Assembly (NCBI GenBank): GCA_030649205.1
Contig: JAUSGE010000021.1
Coordinates: forward strand, 1-39,078
DNA from: a bacterium
Lineage (GTDB): Bacteria; Patescibacteriota; Patescibacteriia; Patescibacteriales; GWC2-42-12
DNA: 39,078 bases
Direction of reading: 5' to 3'
Each line of letters begins with the position of its first letter. The first letter of the stretch is position 1. Shown piece by piece: positions 32,079 through 39,078 of the stretch. Made by a program: the position numbers and the translations under genes. The notes below the pieces were generated by a model, which did no database searches, was not told the origin of the DNA, and worked only from the letters and a program-made list of their open reading frames with translations.

Positions 32079-32417
32079 TTACCTTAGCAGAAGCGAGCCG
32101 CCGATGGCAAACAGTAAGAGGACAAACAGACTAGCGCCGGTATAAATCAGCATTTTCACGGCTTCGGCTTTTTTTCCGTCCAAATAAAGCATAATCGGCC
32201 GGCCTAATACTAATAAACCGGTAATTAAGGCGGAGAGGACGAAAAGCATTAGCACAATAACGCCGGTCAGCGCGTTGTCTTCTTTGCCGAACATTCTTTC
32301 GGCGTTTTGCATGAAGGTTACTACCAGAGAAACATAGGCTAAAACGCCCAGCGAATTTAAAACGCTTCGCCAAATTAATTTTTTGCCGTCCTCGGTTTTT
32401 GATTGAAAAAATTTCAT
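32079..32417 (-). CDS. Small membrane protein, unknown
   Basis: 112 residues with three hydrophobic helices (about 18-38, 50-72, 90-110) and a charged N-terminus (MKFFQSKTEDGKKLIWRSVL). It lies 9 bases after the ligase-like gene in the same direction and may be co-transcribed with it. The third helix is preceded by DGKKAEAVKM, probably cytoplasmic. No family recognised. Confidence 0.6.
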   Translation of the reverse strand: MKFFQSKTEDGKKLIWRSVLNSLGVLAYVSLVVTFMQNAERMFGKEDNALTGVIVLMLFVLSALITGLLVLGRPIMLYLDGKKAEAVKMLIYTGASLFVLLLFAIGGSLLLR

Positions 32418-32426
32418 ATTTTTAAT

Positions 32427-33920
32427 TTACTTATTAACGCTTTCTAATTTTATCAGACTCATCATGGCGAGCAAAAGCCAAAACATAACCGCCAAATCGT
32501 TTTTAAAATAAGGGACGTCGACTAGGCCATGAACCACAATCACAACCATCGCACCAATGAATCCAATTATTAAAAATTTTTCATTCGTGAGATTACTTCG
32601 GTCGCTGGCGCTCCCTCGCAATGACAGAGCGCTTATTCCCATCCAAAAGTATTTTAAAATCACCCAAACAAATAATAACATTCCCGCCAGCCCCAGCTCT
32701 GACCAAAAATTTAACACGATATTATGCGGATATAAATAAATTTCTAAAGGCTGCCAAAACTTTTTTTTATATTCATTGTTAAACAGCACTATTTTTCTGC
32801 GGAAGTCAGGATCATTGTCCTTATTAAAAAATAGTCCGGGCTGATGATAAGGCGCGACTGCTTGCTGAAAATTGGCCAAGCCGGCGCCGGTGATAATCCG
32901 GCCGTCTTTTAGCATATTCCAAGCATCGGTCCAGCCGGCTTTTCTGATTTGGCCTGATAAATTAGTCAAAGTTAAATTTCTTACGGCTGAATTTCTAGCC
33001 GGCTGATAAGCCGCTATAACCACCGCCGCGACCAAAGCAACAGCCACCGCCGCCCATCTGATTTTTTTTCCAGCCAGCAGTCCGAACACTATTAACCCGG
33101 CCGCCACGCCCATCAAGGCACCCTTGGATTTTGCGAAGTAAATGGACAAAACAGATAGAATAATAGTTAAGCTGACAAATATCGCCTTCAGCTTGTCATT
33201 GCGAGCGACCGAAGGGAGCGAAGCAATCTCACATACTCGGAATCTAACCAGAGATTGCCACGTCGCCAAGAGTACTTGGCTCCTCGCAATGACAGAAGTC
33301 AGCCACCCAATCATCACCAGCACAATCGGTCCCAAATACAGCCCGATCGCGTTCGGGTAGCCGAAGAAAGAAACAACCCGCCGCGTTTCGATCGCGGCCC
33401 AAACAGGGTTATCAATCAGCGCGCCTGTGAACTTTTGATAAATTGCCAAGGCGCTGACGGCCAAGGCGCTAATTGCCAGCGACCAGAGAATTTTTTCTCT
33501 ACCCTTAGCGCCGTGCATTACGTTTAGTGCCACAATAAAAAACAGCGCCGGCTCAAAAAAATAAGCCTTCCAGATACCGAAGGAGCTGGCGCTAAAACCG
33601 GCCACGCCAGCCGCGACTAATGCGACTAACAGCATTAACACGATTTCCCAGTCAAAGGGATAACGAATAACGGCTCGTAACCCGTAACTCGTAACTCGCA
33701 ACTTCACTCTTTCAAAAATAATTTTATAATTTTTAAAAAACCAAACTAAAAACACTGTCCAAATCATTACCTCCAATAAAGTCGCGGGCAAACCTAAAAT
33801 ATCAAACCTGATTAAATAAGCCGGCAAGGCCGCGATTAAAAACATCACCGCCCAATCAAGGCGGCGCCAGGCTAATAAAAAAAATAAAATTGCGAATAGC
33901 AAAATTAAATAAATCATCAT
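32427..33920 (-). CDS. O-antigen ligase/polymerase-like membrane protein (Wzy/WaaL type)
   Basis: 497 residues from the ATG at 33920, which overlaps the GNAT stop (ATGA); the frame back to 33974 runs inside the GNAT gene. About ten or more membrane helices, and a large loop between about 330 and 400 followed by LYPHNIVLNFWSELGLAG, the typical Wzy_C/WaaL signature with the conserved His. It probably joins or polymerises surface polysaccharide, in line with the mutase above. The gene carries in-frame repeats at 33676-33704, 33195-33293 and 32587-32625, two of them in hydrophilic loops. No strong SD (AAGGA at 10 bases). Confidence 0.82.
   Translation of the reverse strand: MMIYLILLFAILFFLLAWRRLDWAVMFLIAALPAYLIRFDILGLPATLLEVMIWTVFLVWFFKNYKIIFERVKLRVTSYGLRAVIRYPFDWEIVLMLLVALVAAGVAGFSASSFGIWKAYFFEPALFFIVALNVMHGAKGREKILWSLAISALAVSALAIYQKFTGALIDNPVWAAIETRRVVSFFGYPNAIGLYLGPIVLVMIGWLTSVIARSQVLLATWQSLVRFRVCEIASLPSVARNDKLKAIFVSLTIILSVLSIYFAKSKGALMGVAAGLIVFGLLAGKKIRWAAVAVALVAAVVIAAYQPARNSAVRNLTLTNLSGQIRKAGWTDAWNMLKDGRIITGAGLANFQQAVAPYHQPGLFFNKDNDPDFRRKIVLFNNEYKKKFWQPLEIYLYPHNIVLNFWSELGLAGMLLFVWVILKYFWMGISALSLRGSASDRSNLTNEKFLIIGFIGAMVVIVVHGLVDVPYFKNDLAVMFWLLLAMMSLIKLESVNK
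32587..32625. repeat. Dispersed repeat inside the ligase-like gene, copy 1
   Basis: GTGAGATTACTTCGGTCGC...CTCCCTCGCAATGAC, in frame, translated around SLRGSASDRSNLTNE. Confidence 0.8.
33195..33293. repeat. Dispersed repeat inside the ligase-like gene, copy 2 (complete)
   Basis: Full element of 99 bases from GTCATTGCGAG (33195-33205) to CTCGCAATGAC (33283-33293), exactly 33 codons, translated from VIARSQ to VARND. Same family as 29639. Confidence 0.9.
33676..33704. repeat. Short tandem repeat in the ligase-like gene
   Basis: CGTAACCCGTAACTCGTAACTCGCAACT, about three and a half 8-base units, in frame near the second membrane helix. Confidence 0.65.
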
Positions 33921-34387
33921 TTTAAAAGTTTCCTTTTTATTATCGCGTAATCTAAAAAACCATATTTTGTCCAAGCGTTTCTGCCCAATTTATTGGCGCA
34001 AACAACTTTTAAATCTATATATTTTATATTTTTTTCTTTAAACCAATTATAAAAAATATTTAAAATTTCTCCGGCTATGCCCTGCCGCCTGAATTTTTTG
34101 TCTATGTACATATCGCGAATATGCCCAAATTCTTTATCGCGGGAAATCGGTTCTTTTTTCGCGATATGAGCGCTACCGAAGCCTACTAATTTATCTTTGC
34201 TTTCTACCACTAATAATTTTTTCTTGCTTGAGTAAATATATTTTTTGTACAAACTAATGTAATATTTTTTGGCATTTTTGTTCACTCTAAAATCATTATC
34301 AAAAGCTTCGTGGTATTTACTCAATGCCAGGCGCATTTTAACCACTCCCAATAAATCTTTAATTTTTGCCGGCCTGATATTGATCAT
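33917..34387 (-). CDS. GNAT-family N-acetyltransferase
   Basis: 156 residues. Start at 34387 is preferred because the domain begins there (MINIRPAKIKDLLGVVKMRL). An alternative GTG at 34441 overlaps the upstream stop (GTGA) but would add residues read from a dispersed repeat (CHSRAGGNPEN). The acetyl-CoA loop is DKKFRRQGIAGEIL, preceded by HIRDMYI, and the final strand GRNAWTKYGF is typical. Substrate unknown. It sits in a minus-strand run EamA - GNAT - ligase with overlaps, suggesting one transcript. Confidence 0.85.
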   Translation of the reverse strand: MINIRPAKIKDLLGVVKMRLALSKYHEAFDNDFRVNKNAKKYYISLYKKYIYSSKKKLLVVESKDKLVGFGSAHIAKKEPISRDKEFGHIRDMYIDKKFRRQGIAGEILNIFYNWFKEKNIKYIDLKVVCANKLGRNAWTKYGFLDYAIIKRKLLK

Positions 34388-34390
34388 ATT

Positions 34391-34419
34391 TTCTGGATTC
34401 CCGCCTGCGCGGGAATGAC
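34391..34419. repeat. Dispersed palindrome between EamA and GNAT genes
   Basis: TTCTGGATTCCCGCC...GCGGGAATGAC, identical to 14542-14570. Confidence 0.85.
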
Positions 34420-34437
34420 AAAGGGCAGCCTTAACCT

Positions 34438-35403
34438 TCACGCAATAAACAAATACAGCCCCAGGCAGACCATGACCGTGCCGATCAGCTTTTGCAAAAA
34501 CACGCCGCCGCCCAATTGCTCGTTCAGCATTTTAGGAAATTTGGCGGAAATAAGCAAGATAATGACAAACAAAAACAGATATTGCGCGCCTTGCAGAGCA
34601 TTGACGATCGCCACGCTGCCCAGGCTGATGGCATAGTTAATCATAATAAACGCGCCAGCGGCCAACAGTCTGACTGCTAAAAAGAATAATAAGTTTTTTG
34701 GCGTCTTGGCTCCTTTTTGCTGTTCCACAATCAGCCGCCGCCAGTCCGGCACAAAGAGCATTAAGAGAACGCCGATGAACGACCCCAGCCGCGACCAGAC
34801 AAAACTGCCGATGAACGGCTGATAAGTATAAATATATTTCATCAGCACGTAGTAGCTGGCGAAAAACACGGCCGCCACCACTGAATTAACGATTAAGCGG
34901 CTGGTGGGCTGGGCGCTGGATGGCACTTCGCCGAAAATATCGCCCGCCACTTCACGAACGCGAGTTATGAATTTTTGATATAAATAAACTTTAGTCTGTT
35001 TGATTGAGATTAAAACTCCGCCGCAAATTAAAACGATAAAAGCCAGAAGCTGCGTCTTTGATAAAGTCTCGCCCAAAAAAACAAAGGAAAAAATAAAACT
35101 GAAAATCGGCACCAAAGCGCCGACAATCGGCACCACGCGCGACGCCTCGCTTTGATGCAAGGCTTTATACCAAAACACCAGGGTCACCAAAAATAAAAAA
35201 CCGGCCAATAAATCCAAAGTCAATTCGCGCAAATTAGGCGTCCACGGCCAAAAAAGCAATAATCCGGCGTTAAAGACGCTCCAAACGCCCACATAAAAAG
35301 CGTAGGCGATGGATGAGTGAATTTTTTTGGACAATAAAAATTTGTCCGCCACATAGACGCCGGCGTTGATGAAATATGCTCCGATAGTGATGAATAGCCA
35401 CAT
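34438..35403 (-). CDS. EamA/DMT-superfamily transporter
   Basis: 321 residues from ATG 35403, which lies 5 bases after the deoxyhypusine synthase-like stop; the frame further up is inside that gene. About ten membrane helices in two halves, each of the EamA type: VVPIVGALVPIFSFIFSFVF with GETLSKTQLLAFIVLICGG in the first, VAIVNALQGAQYLFLFVIIL near the end of the second. A hydrophilic segment of about 50 residues lies between the halves. Probably exports or imports a small metabolite; the adjacent deoxyhypusine synthase-like gene hints at a polyamine-related substrate, which is only a guess. Confidence 0.85.
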   Translation of the reverse strand: MWLFITIGAYFINAGVYVADKFLLSKKIHSSIAYAFYVGVWSVFNAGLLLFWPWTPNLRELTLDLLAGFLFLVTLVFWYKALHQSEASRVVPIVGALVPIFSFIFSFVFLGETLSKTQLLAFIVLICGGVLISIKQTKVYLYQKFITRVREVAGDIFGEVPSSAQPTSRLIVNSVVAAVFFASYYVLMKYIYTYQPFIGSFVWSRLGSFIGVLLMLFVPDWRRLIVEQQKGAKTPKNLLFFLAVRLLAAGAFIMINYAISLGSVAIVNALQGAQYLFLFVIILLISAKFPKMLNEQLGGGVFLQKLIGTVMVCLGLYLFIA

Positions 35404-35408
35404 AAATG

Positions 35409-36512
35409 CTACAGCTCCAATAGCACCGCCGCGATCCAGGGGAAAGCCACGGTCACGTCGCTTTGGATAATCTGATAATAGCTTTTGGTTGACAGTTTGT
35501 CCCAAGTAATTTTTTCTTTGCCGCCGGCGCCGGAATAGGAGCCATACGACATGGGCGAGGAGCCGATTTCAATGAAGCCGGCCCAATCCCTGACTTGACC
35601 GTGAAGTTTTAAATCGTGCTTCAAGGACGGTACCGCGCAAATTGGAAAGTCCGCGGAAATGCCGCCGCCTAATTGCAAAAAAGCGATGGGCGCGTCCGCA
35701 GCCGTTTTCATGTACCAGTCGTACAGCAGGTGAAAATATTCCAAACCGGTTTTCATGACATTTTGATTAATGGTAAGCTCGCCCTTTTTTTTGTGCGGCC
35801 CGCCGTAGCAGTAGCTGGAAAAAATATTGCCCATGGTGGAATCTTCAAAACCGGGAATAACTATAGGTACGGCGTTTTCATAAGCCGCCAGCGCCCAGCA
35901 GTCGGCCGGATTGGCCTGCCGGTCGGCGGAAATTAATTTTTCGGAAAAAAGCCGCCGGAAATATTCATGCGGAAAATACCGTTCGCCTTTTTTCTCGGCC
36001 GCCTGCCACATTTTTAACAGTTGCGGCTCCATAATGCGCACGCTTTCGTCTTCGGGCAGAAATGTATCCGTAATCCGGCGCAGTCCCGCGTCGCGCAATT
36101 CCGCTTCCTGCTCCGGCGTCAGCTCGGTGTAGCGCGGGATAAAGGCGTAATGAGAATGCGCCACATAGCGGTAATATGACTCTTCATGATTAGCGGCCGT
36201 GGCCGAAATCAAATGAACTTTATTTTTTCTAATCAATTCAGCCAGCATGACTCCGACCTGAAACGAGCTTAAAGCCCCGGCCAAAGTAACTACCAGCTTG
36301 CCGCCATTGGCTAGATGGTTTTTCAGCCACAAGGCCGCCTGCAGGGTGGAGCCGCCGTTGCAATGATTAAGCGTTCGTTCGGCAAACTCGGACACCGGCG
36401 CGCGGCTGGCTTTTACGCCGGCGCTTAAGGCTCCGGCCGACGATTTATCGCTTTCCGCGATTATTAATTTTTTTAATCCGGGCGAAAGTTTGCTTAGTTT
36501 GTTATTTTTCAT
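35409..36512 (-). CDS. Deoxyhypusine synthase-like protein
   Basis: 367 residues, size of deoxyhypusine synthase. Family signatures: LVVTLAGALSSFQVGVMLAELI (NAD region), ATAANHEES, VPIVIPGFEDSTMGN, LQLGGGISADF, and EIGSSPMSYGSYSGAGGKEKITWDKL, the counterpart of the GSxSGAxPDEAVSWGK catalytic segment with the spermidine-binding lysine kept (WDK). In archaea and eukaryotes this enzyme modifies eIF5A; bacteria lack eIF5A, and bacterial homologues can make homospermidine or act on unknown substrates. It is followed at once by an EamA transporter. No SD. The family is firm; the substrate is not. Confidence 0.85.
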   Translation of the reverse strand: MKNNKLSKLSPGLKKLIIAESDKSSAGALSAGVKASRAPVSEFAERTLNHCNGGSTLQAALWLKNHLANGGKLVVTLAGALSSFQVGVMLAELIRKNKVHLISATAANHEESYYRYVAHSHYAFIPRYTELTPEQEAELRDAGLRRITDTFLPEDESVRIMEPQLLKMWQAAEKKGERYFPHEYFRRLFSEKLISADRQANPADCWALAAYENAVPIVIPGFEDSTMGNIFSSYCYGGPHKKKGELTINQNVMKTGLEYFHLLYDWYMKTAADAPIAFLQLGGGISADFPICAVPSLKHDLKLHGQVRDWAGFIEIGSSPMSYGSYSGAGGKEKITWDKLSTKSYYQIIQSDVTVAFPWIAAVLLEL

Positions 36513-36570
36513 AATATTTAGCTTATTTTTAAAGTTAATTTACGGTATTATTTTTTTATTTTACCAATAA

Positions 36571-36579
36571 TGCTATAAT
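36571..36579 (+). promoter_or_regulatory. Extended -10 promoter of the histidine kinase
   Basis: TGC-TATAAT in the 97-base divergent gap; no clear -35. Predicted start about 24 bases before the ATG at 36610. Confidence 0.6.
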
Positions 36580-36609
36580 AAAGCAAACATCTAGCGATTA
36601 TATAAAAAC

Positions 36610-38271
36610 ATGAAAAAGCTACCCTTGGAAAATTTAACCACCACTTTGGATCAAAAAGAGCGCCAAACCACGAAATATATCAGCCAGCAAAAATATAACG
36701 CGCAGAAGCGCATGCTCTCGGCCCTGAAAAAAACATCCGAAGCCTTAGCGCTGGCCACGGACGCTAAATTAATCCTGGAAAAGATCGCTACCGCCCTGGG
36801 AAAATCGTTAGGCGCCAAGTATGTTAATTTTTGGGAATTTACGCCGGATAAAAAAGGCTTATTTATCACCGCGGCTTACGGCATGCAGAGGCAATATCTG
36901 GTACAATCCAAAAAGCACCCGATTACCTTGGGCACGGCCTGGGTGGGCCGAGCTGTGGCCACTAAAAAAGTTTGGGCCACCTCGGACGTTCAGACTGATC
37001 CTAAATTGCCGTCGTCTTGGCTGCCGGCGGTAAAAAAACAGGCTTACCACGGAGTGCTGTGCCTGCCTTTGATGAAAAAGGGGGAGGCGTTGGGAGGGAT
37101 GTGCATTTATTATAAGCAAATCCATGAGTTTGATTATTTTGAAATGGCGCTGGCTACGATTACGGCCAACCAAGCGGCCACGGCCATGGCTAATGCCAAA
37201 CTCTTCTCCGAATTATTGGCCGAAAAAAATAAAACCATCGCGACTATTCAAAGCTTAAAAGACGGCTTGATTATCTATGATCTTGGCGGCAAAGTTATGT
37301 TTTTTAACCATCGGGCGGAAGAATATTTGTGGTTGAGAGCCAAGGATGTGATAGGAAAAAATTTCGCGGAGAAAGATACGGAACAAAACGTCTACTTGAA
37401 AAATTTTTACAATATTTCCAAAATAGTACAGACCGAATACTCATCCAAAGAGTTCACCACCGACGGGCCGCAAAAGCTGGTTTTGGAAATTACGCAAGTA
37501 CCGATTAACGATCAATACCAAAAGATCGGCGTCATGCAAATTTTAAGAGATATCACCAAGGAAAAAGATTTGGAGATAATGAAATCAGGTTTCGTGGCCA
37601 CGGCTTCGCATCAATTGAGAACGCCGCTGTCCGGCACCAAGTGGGCTTTGGATTTATTAGCCAGGGGCGATGCCGGCGAGTTGAACGAAGAGCAAAAAAG
37701 CATTGTTAATAAACTGCTGACGAGCAACCAGGCGTTAATTAATCTAGTCAATGATTTATTGGATATTTCCCGGATTGACGAGGGCAAATTCGGTTATGAA
37801 TTTGTCGCGAGCGATCTAATCAAGCTAGCCCAACAGCTTTATGAACAGACAAAAAACGACGCGGCCAGAAAAAATTTAAATTATATTTTTATGCCTCCGG
37901 ATTTTAAGCTCCCGCCGCTTAAGCTGGATCCGGCCAAACTGGCCATTGCCATTAGGAACCTTCTGGATAATGCCATCAAATACACCCCGGATAAAGGCAA
38001 AGTAACAATATATTTCCGCCTGGAAGAAAAAACCGCGGCTTTGCTGGTGCAAGACACCGGCATCGGCATACCGGAAAAAGACCGGAAATTCATCTCCGTT
38101 AAATTTTTTCGCGCGCCTAACGCCATTAAATTTCAAACCGAAGGCTCGGGCCTCGGCTTATATATCGCCAAGAGCATTATTGAAAAACATAATGCCGCGC
38201 TTGATTTTGAAACCGAGGAAAAAATCGGCTCTACCTTTATTATCCGTTTTGTTTTGCCGGAAAAAAAATAA
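36610..38271 (+). CDS. Soluble sensor histidine kinase (GAF-PAS-HisKA-HATPase)
   Basis: 553 residues and no membrane helix, so cytoplasmic. A coiled-coil-like start (20-50), a GAF domain (about 50-195), a PAS domain (about 210-315), HisKA with ATASHQLRTPLSG (phospho-acceptor His334), and a HATPase_c domain with N-box LLDNAIKYTP, G1 DTGIGIPEKD, and G2 GSGLGLYIAK. All kinase boxes are intact. No response regulator gene is beside it, so its partner is elsewhere. Transcribed away from the deoxyhypusine synthase-like gene. No SD. The signal is unknown. Confidence 0.93.
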   Translation: MKKLPLENLTTTLDQKERQTTKYISQQKYNAQKRMLSALKKTSEALALATDAKLILEKIATALGKSLGAKYVNFWEFTPDKKGLFITAAYGMQRQYLVQSKKHPITLGTAWVGRAVATKKVWATSDVQTDPKLPSSWLPAVKKQAYHGVLCLPLMKKGEALGGMCIYYKQIHEFDYFEMALATITANQAATAMANAKLFSELLAEKNKTIATIQSLKDGLIIYDLGGKVMFFNHRAEEYLWLRAKDVIGKNFAEKDTEQNVYLKNFYNISKIVQTEYSSKEFTTDGPQKLVLEITQVPINDQYQKIGVMQILRDITKEKDLEIMKSGFVATASHQLRTPLSGTKWALDLLARGDAGELNEEQKSIVNKLLTSNQALINLVNDLLDISRIDEGKFGYEFVASDLIKLAQQLYEQTKNDAARKNLNYIFMPPDFKLPPLKLDPAKLAIAIRNLLDNAIKYTPDKGKVTIYFRLEEKTAALLVQDTGIGIPEKDRKFISVKFFRAPNAIKFQTEGSGLGLYIAKSIIEKHNAALDFETEEKIGSTFIIRFVLPEKK

Positions 38272-38272
38272 A

Positions 38273-38305
38273 ACTCAATTGAATGAGCTTTATTTTTTTT
38301 ATTTT
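38273..38305. terminator. Possible weak bidirectional terminator
   Basis: CTCA-ATTGAA-TGAG short stem followed by a long T-rich run, between convergent genes. Confidence 0.45.
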
Positions 38306-38313
38306 TTTATATT

Positions 38314-38856
38314 TTATTTCTCTTTGTCAAAGACAGTGTTTTGCGCCGGACCGTAGACTCCCTCTTTTTCCAAAATTTTCTTTCTCATGAAAGCGGTTAA
38401 ATAGCCCATGGCCAAGCCCAGCATTAAGAGCCCCCAAAAAGGAAGCATGGCCTGAAAGGCCGTGGCATTACCGCCGAATTTGCCGAACAGATAAGCGAAG
38501 TAGCCGGCAAAAGCGAAGAAGTAGGCCGGCGCCAGTTCAAACCAATCCGTCAGCTCCAGCAGAACGATAATCAAGGCCGTGAAAAAAACCGTTACCGGCA
38601 GGCCCAGAGTGGCTCCGACCACGCCGGAGATCGGCCCCACGGCTTGCAGCACCAGGTAGCCGGCCAGCACGCCGCCCGACAGCCCGATTACCTCTTTATG
38701 CAAGCGCGAAGGCTTGGCGCCGGCAATAAAGTATAATGGCCAGCTGATAAAAGGCGCCCATAGAGCGCTGAATTTAAAGTAGCTGGCGATAATAACATAG
38801 AGCGCGGCTGACACGGCGATCATTAAGGCAACCGGAAGAAATTTTTTAATTGTCAT
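38314..38856 (-). CDS. DUF1097-like membrane protein
   Basis: 180 residues with six hydrophobic segments, starting near residue 6 and ending near 165, then a polar tail. FKFSALWAPFISWPLYFIAG, GGVLAGYLVLQAV and the spacing of helices fit the DUF1097 family (YcdZ-like). No catalytic motif. It has an extended -10 promoter about 50 bases upstream and no SD. Function unknown. Confidence 0.65.
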   Translation of the reverse strand: MTIKKFLPVALMIAVSAALYVIIASYFKFSALWAPFISWPLYFIAGAKPSRLHKEVIGLSGGVLAGYLVLQAVGPISGVVGATLGLPVTVFFTALIIVLLELTDWFELAPAYFFAFAGYFAYLFGKFGGNATAFQAMLPFWGLLMLGLAMGYLTAFMRKKILEKEGVYGPAQNTVFDKEK

Positions 38857-38904
38857 AATGTTGAAAAAATAATTTTATTTGTTTTCTTTCGACCTTTGCT
38901 TATT

Positions 38905-38913
38905 ATTATAGCA
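38905..38913 (-). promoter_or_regulatory. Extended -10 promoter of the DUF1097 gene
   Basis: TGC-TATAAT on the minus strand, the same form as at 36571; weak -35. Leader of about 40 bases. Confidence 0.6.
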
Positions 38914-38981
38914 TATTTTATAAAAAAGAACATAAACGCTGCACTCGTCCATGTTACAGTTGACACTATGGAGTGCAAAAT

Positions 38982-39078
38982 ATGAAAAAATATAAAAGGA
39001 GAATGTGGGAGCTGGATATTGGAATAAAAACATCTAAAAAATATGCTAATATTGATAGATTTAAGCTGTTAATAAATA
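38982..39078 (+). CDS. Partial ORF running off the window, unknown
   Basis: Reads MKKYKRRMWELDIGIKTSKK and continues open to the last base. TTGACA at 38960 lies upstream, with no good -10 at normal spacing. Too little is present to name a family. Confidence 0.35.
   Translation, partial: MKKYKRRMWELDIGIKTSKKYANIDRFKLLIN

Overview
The window looks like a chromosomal piece of a Patescibacteria (CPR) bacterium, probably from the Parcubacteria side. This is inferred from several features: a giant surface protein built of 'GNVGIGTT'-type repeats, a bactofilin-like envelope protein, a RecQ with extra C-terminal domains, genes mostly lacking Shine-Dalgarno (SD) sites, and many short dispersed palindromic repeats of the 'GTCATTGCGAG' and 'GTCATCTTGAG' kinds. 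The genetic code is standard: UGA is used as stop (trpS, glyA). The sequence is moderately AT-rich.

Layout. (1) 1-8.6 kb: 3' part of a secreted fibre-like protein with a dockerin module, then trpS, a glutamate dehydrogenase, a hairpin-rich gap, and on the minus strand a phosphohexomutase and a bactofilin-like membrane protein. (2) 8.6-14.4 kb: elp3, prs, a HAD phosphatase, glyA-folD. (3) 14.6-19.5 kb: UMP synthesis (pyrF, pyrE, a fused pyrK-pyrD, and convergent pyrC). (4) 19.5-22.8 kb: a REP-type tyrosine (Y1) transposase with its palindromes, recQ, a VOC protein. (5) 22.8-28.9 kb: purN-purL-purM. (6) 28.9-32.1 kb: a Trm9-like tRNA methyltransferase, tRNAs Arg, Met and Lys, a DUF2975 protein with a broken HTH partner, and a LAGLIDADG homing endonuclease whose 3' end is the 5' end of tRNA-Ser(CGA). 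(7) 32.1-39.1 kb: polysaccharide ligase-like protein, GNAT, EamA transporter, deoxyhypusine synthase-like protein, a soluble histidine kinase, DUF1097, and a partial gene at the edge.

How the genes fit together. prs makes PRPP for PyrE and for purine synthesis. GlyA and FolD supply one-carbon units as far as 10-formyl-THF, which PurN uses. PyrC, PyrKD, PyrE and PyrF convert carbamoyl-aspartate to UMP. Every one of the eight de novo nucleotide genes has a strong SD site, and almost no other gene here does; some of the others start at or next to a -10 box (leaderless). Elp3 and the Trm9-like enzyme could act in sequence on wobble uridines.

The strongest points for follow-up are the homing endonuclease/tRNA-Ser overlap, the palindrome family that is open in all six frames and sits inside genes including the transposase, the SD dichotomy, the altered glutaminase centre of PurL, and the Elp3/Trm9 pair.
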